DNA of 64,000 nt. It comes from Hoeflea ulvae (GTDB lineage: Bacteria; Pseudomonadota; Alphaproteobacteria; Rhizobiales; Rhizobiaceae). Both the position numbers and the translations under genes were made by a program. Below are positions 13,823-22,655 of this stretch, one piece after another; position 1 is the first letter of the stretch; the number at the start of each line of letters is the position of its first letter. A model generated the notes under the pieces. It saw only the letters and a program-made list of their open reading frames with translations, made no database searches and was not told where the DNA came from. The stretch is from positions 2,301,501 through 2,365,500 of the forward strand of contig NZ_JAOVZQ010000001.1 of assembly GCF_026619435.1 (NCBI RefSeq). The letters run 5' to 3'.

Positions 13823-16117
13823 TCAGGCCGCCACGCAGTCGGCATAATAGGCCACCACCCCGTCGTCGCCGGCCTCCTGCACCAGGCCGTGGATGTCGGT
13901 TTCGAAACCGGGGCATTCATGCGCGAATTCGCGGTTGAACTTGAGATATTCCACGATCTTGGTGTTGAACACCTCACCCGGGATCAACAGCGGAATGCCG
14001 GGCGGGTAGGGGGTCACCAGGCTGGTGGTGATGCGGCCCTCAAGCTCGTCGATCGGCACCCGCTGTGTCGTGCGCTGGGCAATATGGGCGAATGCATCAC
14101 TCGGCTTCATCGCCGGTGTGTGATCGCTCAGATACATGTCGGTCGACAGGATCGCCACGTCATATTTGGCGTAGAGCGCGTGCACATGCTGGCACAGATC
14201 GCGCAGGCCCATCTTCTCGTAGCGAGGCTGCTTGGCGCAGAACTCGGGCATCACCCGCCACATCGGCTGGTTCTGGTCGTAATCGTCCTTGAACTGCTGC
14301 AACTCGGTCAGCAGCGAGTTCCAGCGGCCCTTGGTGATGCCGATGGTGAACATGATGAAGAAGCTGTAGAGGCCGGTTTTTTCGACCACCACCCCATGCT
14401 CGGCCAGGTATTTGGTCACGATCGAGGCGGGGATGCCGGTGTCTTCAAACCGCCCGTCGAGATTGAGCCCCGGCGTGATCAGCGTCGCCTTGATCGGGTC
14501 GAGCATGTTGAAGCCCGGCGCCATGTCGCCGAAGCCGTGCCAGGAATCCTCGCCGTCTGACTGGTGCACGCCATCGGCATCGGTCCTCTTGAGCACCCAG
14601 TCCTTGGTGCGGCCAATGCCTTCTTCGGCCAGTTCGAGCGGCGGTCCCCAGACCTGGAACCACCAGTCGTCATCGCCGAATTCGTCGTCGACCTTGCGCA
14701 TGGCGCGGCGGAAATCCAGTGCCTCGGCGATGCTTTCCTCCACCAGCGCGGTGCCGCCGGGAGGCTCCATCATTGCTGCCGCCACATCGCAGCTGGCGAT
14801 GATCGAATATTGCGGGCTGGTCGAGGTGTGCATCAGATAGGCTTCGTTGAACAGATGCCGGTCGAGCTTGGTGTCCTGGCTGTCCTGCACCAGCACGTGG
14901 CTGGCCTGGCTGATGCCGGCCAGCAGCTTGTGGATCGATTGCGTCGCATAGGTGACCGAATGCATCGGCCGGGCACGTTTGCGGCCCATCGCGTGGTAAC
15001 TGCCGTAAAACGGGTGGAACGAAGCGTGCGGCAGCCAGGCCTCGTCGAAATGCAGGTTCTCGACATAGCCGTCGAGCAGGTCCTTGATGGTTTCGGTGTT
15101 GTACAGCACCCCGTCATAGGTCGATTGCGTCAGCGTCATGATCCGCGGCTTGACCGTGTCTGCGTCAACGCCTTCGAGCAGCGGATTGGCGCGGATCTTG
15201 GCCTTGATGGATTCGATCTCGAACTCGCTCTGCGGGATCGGGCCGATGATGCCGTAATGGTTGCGGGTCGGCTTGAGAAACACCGGCACCGCCGCCGTCA
15301 TGATGATCGAGTGCAGGATCGACTTGTGGCAATTGCGGTCCACCACCACCACGTCGCCGGGCGCCACAGTATGGTGCCAGACCATCTTGTTCGAGGTCGA
15401 GGTACCGTTGGTGACGAAGAAGCAATGGTCGGCGTTGAAGATCCGCGCGGCATTGCGCTCCGACGCCCCGATGGCGCCGTTGTGATCGAGAAGCTGGCCG
15501 AGCTCTTCCACCGAGTTGCAGACATCGGCGCGCAGCATGTTCTCGCCGTAGAACTGGTGATACATCTGCCCGATCGGGCTCTTGAGAAACGCCACGCCGC
15601 CCGAGTGCCCGGGGCAGTGCCAGGAATAGGAGCCGTCCTCGGCATAGTTGAGCAGGGCCTTGAAGAAAGGCGGCTTGATGCCTTCGAGATATTTCTTGGC
15701 TTCCCGGATGATGTGGCGCGCCACGAATTCCGGCGTGTCCTCGAACATGTGGATGAAGCCGTGCAGCTCGCGCAGGATGTCGTTGGGCAGATGCCGGCTG
15801 GTCTTGGTCTCGCCATAGATGTAGATCGGGACATCAGCGTTCTTCCAGCGCACTTCCTCGATGAAATTGCGCAGATTGAGCACTGCCGGATCAAGATCCG
15901 GTCCGGGGCTGAACTCCTCGTCATCGATCGACAGCACGAAGGCGCTGGCGCGCGACTGCTGCTGCGCAAACTGCGACAGATCCCCATAACCGGTCACGCC
16001 CAGAACCTCGAACCCTTCGTTTTCAATGGCTTGCGCCATGGCCCGGATGCCGAGCCCCGACGAGTTTTCAGAGCGGAAATCTTCGTCGATGATGACGATG
16101 GGAAAGCGAAACTTCAT
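13823..16117 (-). CDS. Orn/Lys/Arg decarboxylase (inducible-type, class I)
   Basis: A 764-residue PLP enzyme of the large bacterial basic amino-acid decarboxylase family. Residues 1-130 form the receiver-like wing domain (VIIDEDFRSENSSGLGIRAM). The PLP core follows, with the Schiff-base lysine K397 in ATQSIHKLLAGISQASH and D358 in FDEAW holding the pyridine nitrogen. The C-terminal domain carries VTPYPPGIPLLIPGE. It decarboxylates arginine, lysine or ornithine to a diamine or agmatine, giving polyamines and consuming protons; the sequence alone does not say which substrate. It stands alone and converges on ohr. Confidence 0.93.
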   Translation of the reverse strand: MKFRFPIVIIDEDFRSENSSGLGIRAMAQAIENEGFEVLGVTGYGDLSQFAQQQSRASAFVLSIDDEEFSPGPDLDPAVLNLRNFIEEVRWKNADVPIYIYGETKTSRHLPNDILRELHGFIHMFEDTPEFVARHIIREAKKYLEGIKPPFFKALLNYAEDGSYSWHCPGHSGGVAFLKSPIGQMYHQFYGENMLRADVCNSVEELGQLLDHNGAIGASERNAARIFNADHCFFVTNGTSTSNKMVWHHTVAPGDVVVVDRNCHKSILHSIIMTAAVPVFLKPTRNHYGIIGPIPQSEFEIESIKAKIRANPLLEGVDADTVKPRIMTLTQSTYDGVLYNTETIKDLLDGYVENLHFDEAWLPHASFHPFYGSYHAMGRKRARPMHSVTYATQSIHKLLAGISQASHVLVQDSQDTKLDRHLFNEAYLMHTSTSPQYSIIASCDVAAAMMEPPGGTALVEESIAEALDFRRAMRKVDDEFGDDDWWFQVWGPPLELAEEGIGRTKDWVLKRTDADGVHQSDGEDSWHGFGDMAPGFNMLDPIKATLITPGLNLDGRFEDTGIPASIVTKYLAEHGVVVEKTGLYSFFIMFTIGITKGRWNSLLTELQQFKDDYDQNQPMWRVMPEFCAKQPRYEKMGLRDLCQHVHALYAKYDVAILSTDMYLSDHTPAMKPSDAFAHIAQRTTQRVPIDELEGRITTSLVTPYPPGIPLLIPGEVFNTKIVEYLKFNREFAHECPGFETDIHGLVQEAGDDGVVAYYADCVAA

Positions 16118-16378
16118 GGCAGCGTCCTAACGGGAAAACAGTGTCTGCGTTCCTACAGCATAAGCCCTGCAACCGGAATCGATTTGACGGCTTGTGCGCA
16201 ACATTTAAGGCCGAATGCGTTCCTGGTGTGATGCTGCATGGGAATCCGCTCGTTGAGGTCACGGGACGCCTGCGGCGGGGCAGGGCGCAGAGCGGCAAGC
16301 GCTCACACCCGGCTGGCCCAATTCATGGCTGGAGACAGGAGGCGCGCGCGGTCCTGTGCGGGCAGGCTGAGGCGGACA
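16118..16378. other. Intergenic region between decarboxylase and CFA-type methyltransferase
   Basis: About 260 bp that must contain the decarboxylase promoter on the minus strand. I see no ORF with coding character, no clear terminator for the methyltransferase gene and no repeat. Confidence 0.4.
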
Positions 16379-17650
16379 TCATTCGTCGAGCGCCTGCTTC
16401 GCGCTGGCCGTGACGCGGCCCAGAAATTCTCTCTCGCGGTCCGCAAGACGCGCTTCCTCCGCACCGATATAGTCGCGGGTGATCGGCACGACGTCGCGTT
16501 CACGACCGATCTGCAGCTGGAACACATTGCTCGAGCCCTGCAGGAAGACGCATTCGGCAATCGACAGATAGAGCTCCCACATCCGGCAAAAGCGTTCGCC
16601 CATGATCTCCACCGCCGCCTCGCGGTTGTCGAGAAAGCGATGGCGCCAATGCTGCAATGTATAGCCGTAATGACAGCGCCAGATCTCGCAATCGAGCAGC
16701 CACAGGCCAGTGGGTTCAAGGGCTTCCACCGTTTCCGACAGCGACGGGGCATATCCGCCGGGAAAGATGTATTTGCGGATGAAGGGACCGGTGACGCCGG
16801 GCGGCGCCTTCGACGAGATCGAATGGATCAGCGCCACGCCATCCGGGCTGAGCCGGTCGCGCACGGTGAGGAAATAGGGAGCCAGAAACTGCACGCCGAC
16901 ATGCTCGAGCATGCCGACCGACACCACCCGGTCAAAAGTGCCCTCGACTTCGCGGTAGTCGATCAGCTCGAACTTGACCCGGTCGCTGACCCCAAGGATT
17001 TCGGCGCGCCGGCGGGCGACTGTCAATTGCCGTTCCGACAGGGTGACGCCCAGCACTTCGACATCGGCGACATGGGCGAGGTAGAGCGCCAGCCCGCCCC
17101 AGCCGCAACCGATATCGAGCACCCGCTGACCGTCCTTGAGGTTGAGCTTGGCCGCGATATGCCGCTTTTTCAGCGTCTGCGCCTGTTCGATTGTCGCGGT
17201 GCCTTCGGGGAAATAGGCGCAGGAATATTGCATGTCGCTGTCGAGAAACAGCCGGTAGAGATCCTCGCCGATATCGTAATGCGCCTTGACGTTGGCGCGC
17301 GCCCGCGAGAGCACATTGTTTTGCTGGAACCGGCGGATCTTGCGGGACAGTCCGCGCCAGAATATCTGGCTGGGCGTGAGGTCAAAATGGCGCTTGTTGG
17401 CGTAAAACAGCGTGATCAGATCATGGATGCTGCCGCGGTCCACCACCAGGTCGCCATCCATATAGGCTTCTGCGGCATTGAGCTCGGGATTGAGAAGGAT
17501 TTTCCATTCCGCGGCCTTTGAGGTGAAGCGGATGGCGGCCTCGGGGCCGGGTTCCTTGCCGCCGAATTCATGCACCACGCCCCTGGCGTCAGTCAGTGTC
17601 AGCCGGCCTTTCTGGATTGCCTTGTCAAGAAGTCTGTATAGCGAAAACAT
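16379..17650 (-). CDS. Cyclopropane-fatty-acyl-phospholipid synthase family protein (first paralogue)
   Basis: A 423-residue SAM-dependent methyltransferase of the Cfa/mycolic-acid synthase family. Motif I, VLDIGCGWGGLALYL, starts near residue 177; the N-terminal lipid-binding part precedes it, with AHYDIGEDLYRLFLDSDMQYSCAYF at about 123-147. The start at 17650 follows CGGAG and removes 29 residues that do not belong. It likely methylates cis double bonds of membrane phospholipids into cyclopropane rings, or is one of the related lipid methyltransferases. A second family member lies at 30647-31942, so the two may differ in substrate or timing. Confidence 0.9.
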   Translation of the reverse strand: MFSLYRLLDKAIQKGRLTLTDARGVVHEFGGKEPGPEAAIRFTSKAAEWKILLNPELNAAEAYMDGDLVVDRGSIHDLITLFYANKRHFDLTPSQIFWRGLSRKIRRFQQNNVLSRARANVKAHYDIGEDLYRLFLDSDMQYSCAYFPEGTATIEQAQTLKKRHIAAKLNLKDGQRVLDIGCGWGGLALYLAHVADVEVLGVTLSERQLTVARRRAEILGVSDRVKFELIDYREVEGTFDRVVSVGMLEHVGVQFLAPYFLTVRDRLSPDGVALIHSISSKAPPGVTGPFIRKYIFPGGYAPSLSETVEALEPTGLWLLDCEIWRCHYGYTLQHWRHRFLDNREAAVEIMGERFCRMWELYLSIAECVFLQGSSNVFQLQIGRERDVVPITRDYIGAEEARLADREREFLGRVTASAKQALDE

Positions 17651-17924
17651 GGCGACTCCGATGAAATCTGAGGTTAACGAGAGCCAGTCACCACCGGCGC
17701 TAGATATGGAATTACAACTCCTCGCCATTCTTCGCAATCGGAGTCTGAATCTTCGCTATCCAGTTCGCCGGTATAGATAAATCGGATCTTCCGTATCAGG
17801 TGTTAGACCTGAGCCTGCAAGCAAGGCCGTGACGAATTCCATTCAGGCAGGCAAGCGAAGGTGGAGATGCTGGAGCGGATCCTGCGTGTTGCCATTGAAA
17901 AGCAATGAAGGCTCTCACCGCGAG

Positions 17925-18245
17925 ATGCCGCGGGCAGGGCGGTACAAATCATCCCGCTCATTTCCACCAAAGTCGCTTCCGCGGCGCGAACGGTTCCGTC
18001 AATGTCTGCTTCGGTCATGGCCGCGCAGATAAACCGGCGATGGGCCGGCGTGATCAGATGCCAGTAGTCGAGCATGCCGTTGCAAAACAGCCGCATGGCG
18101 CGGTCGCAATCGGCCTCCCGCTCATGATCGAAGCGGATGAAGGTGGTTGCCGGAAACCCGGTGGATCTGGCGGGAACCCCCGACCGGCGCGCGGCCTTGT
18201 CCAGCCCGGTCATCAGTCGCCGGCCCGGTTCACGAGCCGCGCCGA
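17925..18245 (-). pseudogene. Remnant of a class III (GSA-aminomutase-like) aminotransferase
   Basis: On the minus strand an open segment reads REPGRRLMTGLDKAARRSG, then GFPATTFIRFDHEREADCDR, RLFCNGMLDYWHLITP and RRFICAAMTEADIDGTVRAA. This matches the C-terminal end of class III aminotransferases, whose last segment is typically FLSAAHTEADIDRT. The frame begins just after a TAA with no start codon, and the PLP-lysine domain is absent from the preceding sequence. It continues past the homologous part into unrelated residues. I read it as an eroded gene tail between the methyltransferase and purN. An ATG at 18213 would give a 136-residue ORF, but it is unlikely to make a working enzyme. Confidence 0.6.
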
Positions 18246-18279
18246 TAACGAAGATGAAGACTTTGCGGGGCTGGTTTAC

Positions 18280-18912
18280 TTAAGTAATGCTGTCCTTGAA
18301 CAGCGCCCGCCCGTCGCGGCTCATGCGGACATCGCCCCGGGCCAGCATGGCCAGTGCCTTGGGGTAGATCCGGTGTTCGGCTTCGAGCACGCGCTGGGAC
18401 AGCGTGTCGGGCGTGTCGTCATGGGCCACCCGCACGGCTTCCTGCTCGATGATCGGCCCTTCATCCATCGCCTCGGTGACAAAATGGACGGTGCAGCCAT
18501 GCACCCGGCAGCCCGCCGACAGCGCCCGGCTGTGGGTTGCAAGGCCGGGAAATGCCGGAAGCAGGGAGGGATGGATATTGATCATCCGCCCCGAATAGCG
18601 CTGGACGAACTCGCCCGACAGCAGCCGCATATAGCCGGCCAGGGCAATGATCTGCGCGCCCGAGGCGGCGATGGCGGCGCTCACGGCGGCCTCATGGTCG
18701 GGCTTGCTGTCATAGTCGGAGCGCGGAATGGCCACGGCCTCGATGCCGAAGTCGCGGGCGTGTTCGAGGCCCTTGGCGTCCGGCTTGTCGGAAATCACCA
18801 GCACGATTTTAGCCGGATAGTTTTTCTCCAGCGATGCGGCGATCAGCGCGCCCATATTCGATCCGCGGCCGGAAATCAGCACCGCGACAGGGACTTTGGT
18901 CTTGTCGCTCAC
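18280..18912 (-). CDS. purN: Phosphoribosylglycinamide formyltransferase
   Basis: A 210-residue GAR transformylase that adds the formyl group from 10-formyl-THF in the third step of purine synthesis. Visible sites are the phosphate loop [11 protein letters not shown] near residues 14-24, the catalytic [12 protein letters not shown] with Asn and His, and the conserved [22 protein letters not shown] carrying the catalytic Asp. Length is typical. It overlaps the upstream purM by four bases (ATGA), so the pair is translationally coupled. Confidence 0.97.
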   Translation of the reverse strand: MSDKTKVPVAVLISGRGSNMGALIAASLEKNYPAKIVLVISDKPDAKGLEHARDFGIEAVAIPRSDYDSKPDHEAAVSAAIAASGAQIIALAGYMRLLSGEFVQRYSGRMINIHPSLLPAFPGLATHSRALSAGCRVHGCTVHFVTEAMDEGPIIEQEAVRVAHDDTPDTLSQRVLEAEHRIYPKALAMLARGDVRMSRDGRALFKDSIT

Positions 18913-19979
18913 AGCGCCAGGGTTCCCGTATAGGTGACGCCCGGCGCGCCTTCCGCGCGGGCGATCAGCCGTCCGAGCCGGACCACGCTTTCGCCCTCGG
19001 CCTCAAGCGCGCGCGTCACCTGGTCGGCGTCCGTCGCCCGGACCACGGCGATCATGCCGATGCCGCAATTGAAGGTGCGCAGCATTTCCTGCGGCGCGAC
19101 GCCGCCGGTCTTGGCGATCCATGAAAACACCGCCGGTGCGGAAATGGCGTCGAGATCGACCTCGGCGGCAAGCCCCTGCGGCAGCACGCGCGGCAGGTTT
19201 TCCGGAAATCCGCCGCCGGTGATGTGGGCCAGAGCCTGGATCGCGCCGGTGGACCGGATCACGGCAAGCAGCGATTTGACATAGATGCGGGTCGGCTCCA
19301 GCAGCGCGGCGCCAAGGCTGACCGATGGGTCGAAGGGGGCCGGCGCGTCGTAGCCGAGACCGCTCAGCTCGACAATGCGGCGCACCAGCGAATAGCCGTT
19401 GGAGTGGACGCCGGAAGAGGTCAGGCCCAGAACGACGTCGCCCTCGGAAATCTCGCCGGCGGGCAGCAACTGGCCGCGTTCGGCGGCGCCCACGGCAAAT
19501 CCGGCCAGATCATAGTCGCCATCGCGGTACATGCCGGGCATTTCGGCGGTTTCCCCGCCGATCAGCGCGCAGCCCGACAGCAGGCAGCCCCCGGCGATGC
19601 CGCTGACAATCGCTGCGCCCTGGTCCGGGTCGAGTTTGCCGGTGGCGAAGTAATCGAGAAAGAACAATGGCTCGGCGCCCTGGACAACCAAGTCGTTGAC
19701 GCACATGGCGACGAGGTCGATGCCGACGGTGTCATGCAGGCCGGCTTCGATCGCCACCTTGAGCTTTGTGCCGACACCGTCATTGGCCGCCACCAGCACC
19801 GGGTCAGTAAATCCGGCCGCCTTGAGGTCGAACAGGCCGCCGAAGCCGCCGATTTCGCCATCCGCGCCGGGACGCCGCGTCGAGCGCACCAGCGGCTTGA
19901 TGCGGTTGACCATCTCGTTGCCGGCATCGATGTCGACGCCTGCCTGGGCATAGGTGAGGCCGTTTTTCGGATCCGCCAT
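18909..19979 (-). CDS. purM: Phosphoribosylaminoimidazole synthetase (AIR synthetase)
   Basis: A 356-residue PurM that closes the imidazole ring from FGAM using ATP. Conserved segments include [22 protein letters not shown] near the N-terminus, [26 protein letters not shown] and [13 protein letters not shown]. The start at 19979 is preferred because AGGAGG precedes it; an upstream in-frame ATG would add 18 residues with no family similarity. It is coupled to purN in one leftward operon. Confidence 0.97.
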   Translation of the reverse strand: MADPKNGLTYAQAGVDIDAGNEMVNRIKPLVRSTRRPGADGEIGGFGGLFDLKAAGFTDPVLVAANDGVGTKLKVAIEAGLHDTVGIDLVAMCVNDLVVQGAEPLFFLDYFATGKLDPDQGAAIVSGIAGGCLLSGCALIGGETAEMPGMYRDGDYDLAGFAVGAAERGQLLPAGEISEGDVVLGLTSSGVHSNGYSLVRRIVELSGLGYDAPAPFDPSVSLGAALLEPTRIYVKSLLAVIRSTGAIQALAHITGGGFPENLPRVLPQGLAAEVDLDAISAPAVFSWIAKTGGVAPQEMLRTFNCGIGMIAVVRATDADQVTRALEAEGESVVRLGRLIARAEGAPGVTYTGTLAL

Positions 19980-20171
19980 GGTGGCTTCGCCTCCTGGGTG
20001 TCTAAGGAGCTTCGGATGCGCCGGAAATGACATTTTGTTGGCAATTCCGCAAGTCGGGGCAGGCGGCGCAGGGTGACAAAAACGGGATAACCGGGTGAAT
20101 TTGCCCTGATTGGCGGCAAGGCTGTTGGAAAAGCGCTATTCAATCGCCATATCCGGGCCACTCAGGATACT

Positions 20172-20726
20172 GTGCCGCCAATGACATTGCCCAATTACAT
20201 CACCATTGCCCGCTTCCTCATGGTTCCGCTGATCGTTCTCGTGATGATCGACGGTCACATGCTGGCAGCCCTTGTGCTGTTCGTGCTGGCGGGCGTGTCG
20301 GACGGCATTGATGGTTTCATTGCCCGCCAGTTCGACCAGACGTCAGAGCTCGGCGCCTGGCTCGACCCGATCGCCGACAAGTTCCTGCTGGTCAGCGTCT
20401 TCGTCGTGCTGGGATGGCTCGCCGTGCTGCCGACCTGGCTGGTCATCCTGGCCGTGTCCCGCGACGGGCTCATCATCGGCGCGGTGGTGCTGTCGAGCCT
20501 GATGGACAACCCGGTCCAGATACGCCCGCTGATGGTGTCCAAGGCCAACACCATGTTCCAGATCCTGCTGCTCATCCTGGTGCTGGCCGATCTCGCCGGC
20601 CTGGCCGATCTTGACGCTGTGATCGGATGGATGATCTATGCGGTCGCGGGCTTGACCATCGCTTCGGCGACCGCCTATCTCGTCCCCTGGCTCAGGCACA
20701 TGGCCGGTGAGGCAAATTCCGATTAG
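20172..20726 (+). CDS. CDP-alcohol phosphatidyltransferase family protein
   Basis: A 184-residue inner-membrane enzyme. The full signature is present: D44-G-x-D47-G-x-x-A51-R52, then G61 and D65-x3-D69 (DGIDGFIAR...GAWLDPIADK). Four or five membrane helices follow. It transfers a phosphatidyl group from CDP-diacylglycerol to an alcohol and is closest in style to PgsA-type phosphatidylglycerophosphate or cardiolipin synthases; the acceptor is not decided by sequence. The start may be the GTG at 20172 or the ATG at 20181. It is divergent from purM and heads a rightward series with the permease and hdaA. Confidence 0.9.
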   Translation: MPPMTLPNYITIARFLMVPLIVLVMIDGHMLAALVLFVLAGVSDGIDGFIARQFDQTSELGAWLDPIADKFLLVSVFVVLGWLAVLPTWLVILAVSRDGLIIGAVVLSSLMDNPVQIRPLMVSKANTMFQILLLILVLADLAGLADLDAVIGWMIYAVAGLTIASATAYLVPWLRHMAGEANSD

Positions 20727-20771
20727 AATGCCGTTGAACACAAGGCGTTGAAGCGTCGGCAAGAGGTGATC

Positions 20772-21893
20772 ATGACAATGAAAATCGACCGATCGGCGCT
20801 GCGGCGGCAGATCTTCTTCTGGTTGCTGGCCTTCGCTGTCTTTGTCGGCTTTCTGATGGTGTTCAGCTCCATCCTGCTGCCTTTCATCGCCGGCATGGCG
20901 CTGGCCTATTTCCTTGATCCGGTGGCCGACTGGTTTGAGCGCCGCGGCCTGTCGCGGCTGATGGCGACGCTGGTGATCCTGGTTGCCTTTGTCGGCATCT
21001 TCGCGATCTCGCTGGTCGTGCTGATTCCGGTCCTGGTCACACAGGCTGCCGATCTGGGCGGGCGCATTCCGGGCTATATTTCCCAGCTTCAGACATTGCT
21101 GACTTCGGAATCGACCCTGCTGCCCGACTGGATCAGCGGCCAGCTTGCCCAGATCAAGGAGAGCTTTGCCGCCCTGTTGAAGGAAGGCGCTGGCTTTGTC
21201 GGCACCATATTCCAGCAGATCTGGAATTCCGGCATGGCCATTCTCGACATCGCCGCGCTGTTCGTGGTGACTCCCGTGGTGGCGTTCTATCTCCTGCTCG
21301 ACTGGGACCACATGGTTGAAAAGGTCGACAGCTGGGTGCCGCGCGACCATGTCGACACAGTGCGGTCGCTGGCCAAGCAGATCGACCGCTCGATTGCCGG
21401 TTTCGTGCGCGGGCAGGGCAGTGTCTGTCTGATCCTCGGGCTTATCTATGCCATCGGCTTGTCGATCGTCGGGCTCAATTTCGGTCTGCTGATCGGCCTG
21501 TTTGCTGGCCTGATCAGCTTCATTCCCTATGTCGGCTCGCTGGTCGGACTGGTGCTGGCGCTGATTGTCGCCATCGTTCAGTTCTGGCCGGATTTCGTCA
21601 TGATCGGCGCAGTCGTCGCGGTCTTTGCGGTGGGGCAGTTCTTCGAAGGCAACATCCTGCAGCCGCGGCTGGTCGGCAAGTCGGTGGGGCTGCATCCGGT
21701 CTGGCTGATGTTCGCCCTGTTCGCCTTCGGGGCGCTGTTCGGCTTTGTCGGCATGATGATCGCGGTGCCGGCGGCGGCGTCCGTCGGCGTGCTGGTGCGG
21801 TTTGCCATTTCCCGCTATCTCGACAGTGACCTCTATCATGGCCACCAGCGCCCGGAGCGGCCGGGTGTGGAAACCGGGGCTGCGCCTGAATGA
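20772..21893 (+). CDS. AI-2E family transporter (PerM-like permease)
   Basis: A 373-residue membrane protein of the AI-2E/PerM family with the usual pair of N-terminal helices, the central amphipathic region (LQTLLTSESTLLPDWISGQLAQIKES) and the C-terminal helices with FAGLISFIPYVGSLVGLVLAL and EGNILQPRLVGKSVGLHP. The last two are strong family markers. Function in this family ranges from signal export to Na+/H+ exchange, so no substrate is assigned. ATG codons at 20772 and 20778 are both possible behind AAGAGGTG. The stop overlaps the hdaA start (ATGA), indicating coupling. Confidence 0.9.
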   Translation: MTMKIDRSALRRQIFFWLLAFAVFVGFLMVFSSILLPFIAGMALAYFLDPVADWFERRGLSRLMATLVILVAFVGIFAISLVVLIPVLVTQAADLGGRIPGYISQLQTLLTSESTLLPDWISGQLAQIKESFAALLKEGAGFVGTIFQQIWNSGMAILDIAALFVVTPVVAFYLLLDWDHMVEKVDSWVPRDHVDTVRSLAKQIDRSIAGFVRGQGSVCLILGLIYAIGLSIVGLNFGLLIGLFAGLISFIPYVGSLVGLVLALIVAIVQFWPDFVMIGAVVAVFAVGQFFEGNILQPRLVGKSVGLHPVWLMFALFAFGALFGFVGMMIAVPAAASVGVLVRFAISRYLDSDLYHGHQRPERPGVETGAAPE

Positions 21894-22597
21894 TGCCCAA
21901 GCCGCCCTTCACTCGGCAATTGCCGCTGGAATTCAACCACGACCCGGCAACCAGCCGCGACGCGCTGATCGTGTCGGACCGTCTCAACGCGGCGGTGGCG
22001 ATTGTCGACCGCTGGCCCGACTGGCCCTCACCGGTGGTGATTCTCGCCGGACCGACCGGGTCGGGGAAATCCCATCTCGCCGCGATCTGGGCTTCCCGCG
22101 TCGGCGCCACAGCGGTGAGCCTCGTCAAGCCAGACCCGATGGTGCTCGAACTTGCGGCTCAGGGACCGGTGCTGATCGAGGATATCGACCGGCAGGGCTT
22201 TGATCAGACCACATTGTTTCATCTCATCAACACCGTCCGCGAGCATGGCACCGCGGCGCTGATCACCACCCGGCTCTGGCCTGCCGGCTGGAGCGTCACA
22301 TTGCCGGATCTGGCCTCGCGGCTGAAGGCTGCGACCGTGGTCGAGATCGCCGAGCCCGATGAGGAACTGCTGGCCCAGGTGCTGGTCAAACTGTTTGCCG
22401 ACCGACAGGTGGCCGTCGATGACCGGATCATCACCTGGCTTGTTGCGCGGATGGAACGCTCGCTGGCCGCCGCGCATGCCATTGTCACCCGGCTCGACCA
22501 GCTTTCGCTGGCCCGCGGGTCGAAGATCACCCGGGCCATGGCCGCCGAAGTGATGGCCGAGATGGATGGAAGTCAGGACGACATCGAACTGTCATAG
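21890..22597 (+). CDS. hdaA: DnaA-related regulatory ATPase (Hda homologue)
   Basis: A 235-residue protein resembling the AAA+ part of DnaA without its DNA-binding domain. QLPLEFNHDPATSRDALIVSDRLNAAV is the typical N-terminus of alphaproteobacterial HdaA and includes the QLPLEF-type clamp-binding motif. GPTGSGKSHLAAIWA is the P-loop, PVLIEDIDR the Walker B region, and TLPDLASRLKAATVVEI the sensor region. With the sliding clamp it stimulates ATP hydrolysis by DnaA to limit re-initiation of replication. It is translationally coupled to the permease and followed at 58 bp by ppk. Confidence 0.92.
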   Translation: MMPKPPFTRQLPLEFNHDPATSRDALIVSDRLNAAVAIVDRWPDWPSPVVILAGPTGSGKSHLAAIWASRVGATAVSLVKPDPMVLELAAQGPVLIEDIDRQGFDQTTLFHLINTVREHGTAALITTRLWPAGWSVTLPDLASRLKAATVVEIAEPDEELLAQVLVKLFADRQVAVDDRIITWLVARMERSLAAAHAIVTRLDQLSLARGSKITRAMAAEVMAEMDGSQDDIELS

Positions 22598-22655
22598 TTC
22601 CTTCGTTCTTGTGCTATAGAGGGTGACAACCTGAAGCAGGGCGTTGGAGTTGGGC

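Noticed and set aside
20343..21845. A 500-codon open frame antisense to the phosphatidyltransferase and permease genes
   Set aside because: Gln/Asp/His-rich low-complexity translation crossing two real genes; no family resemblance.
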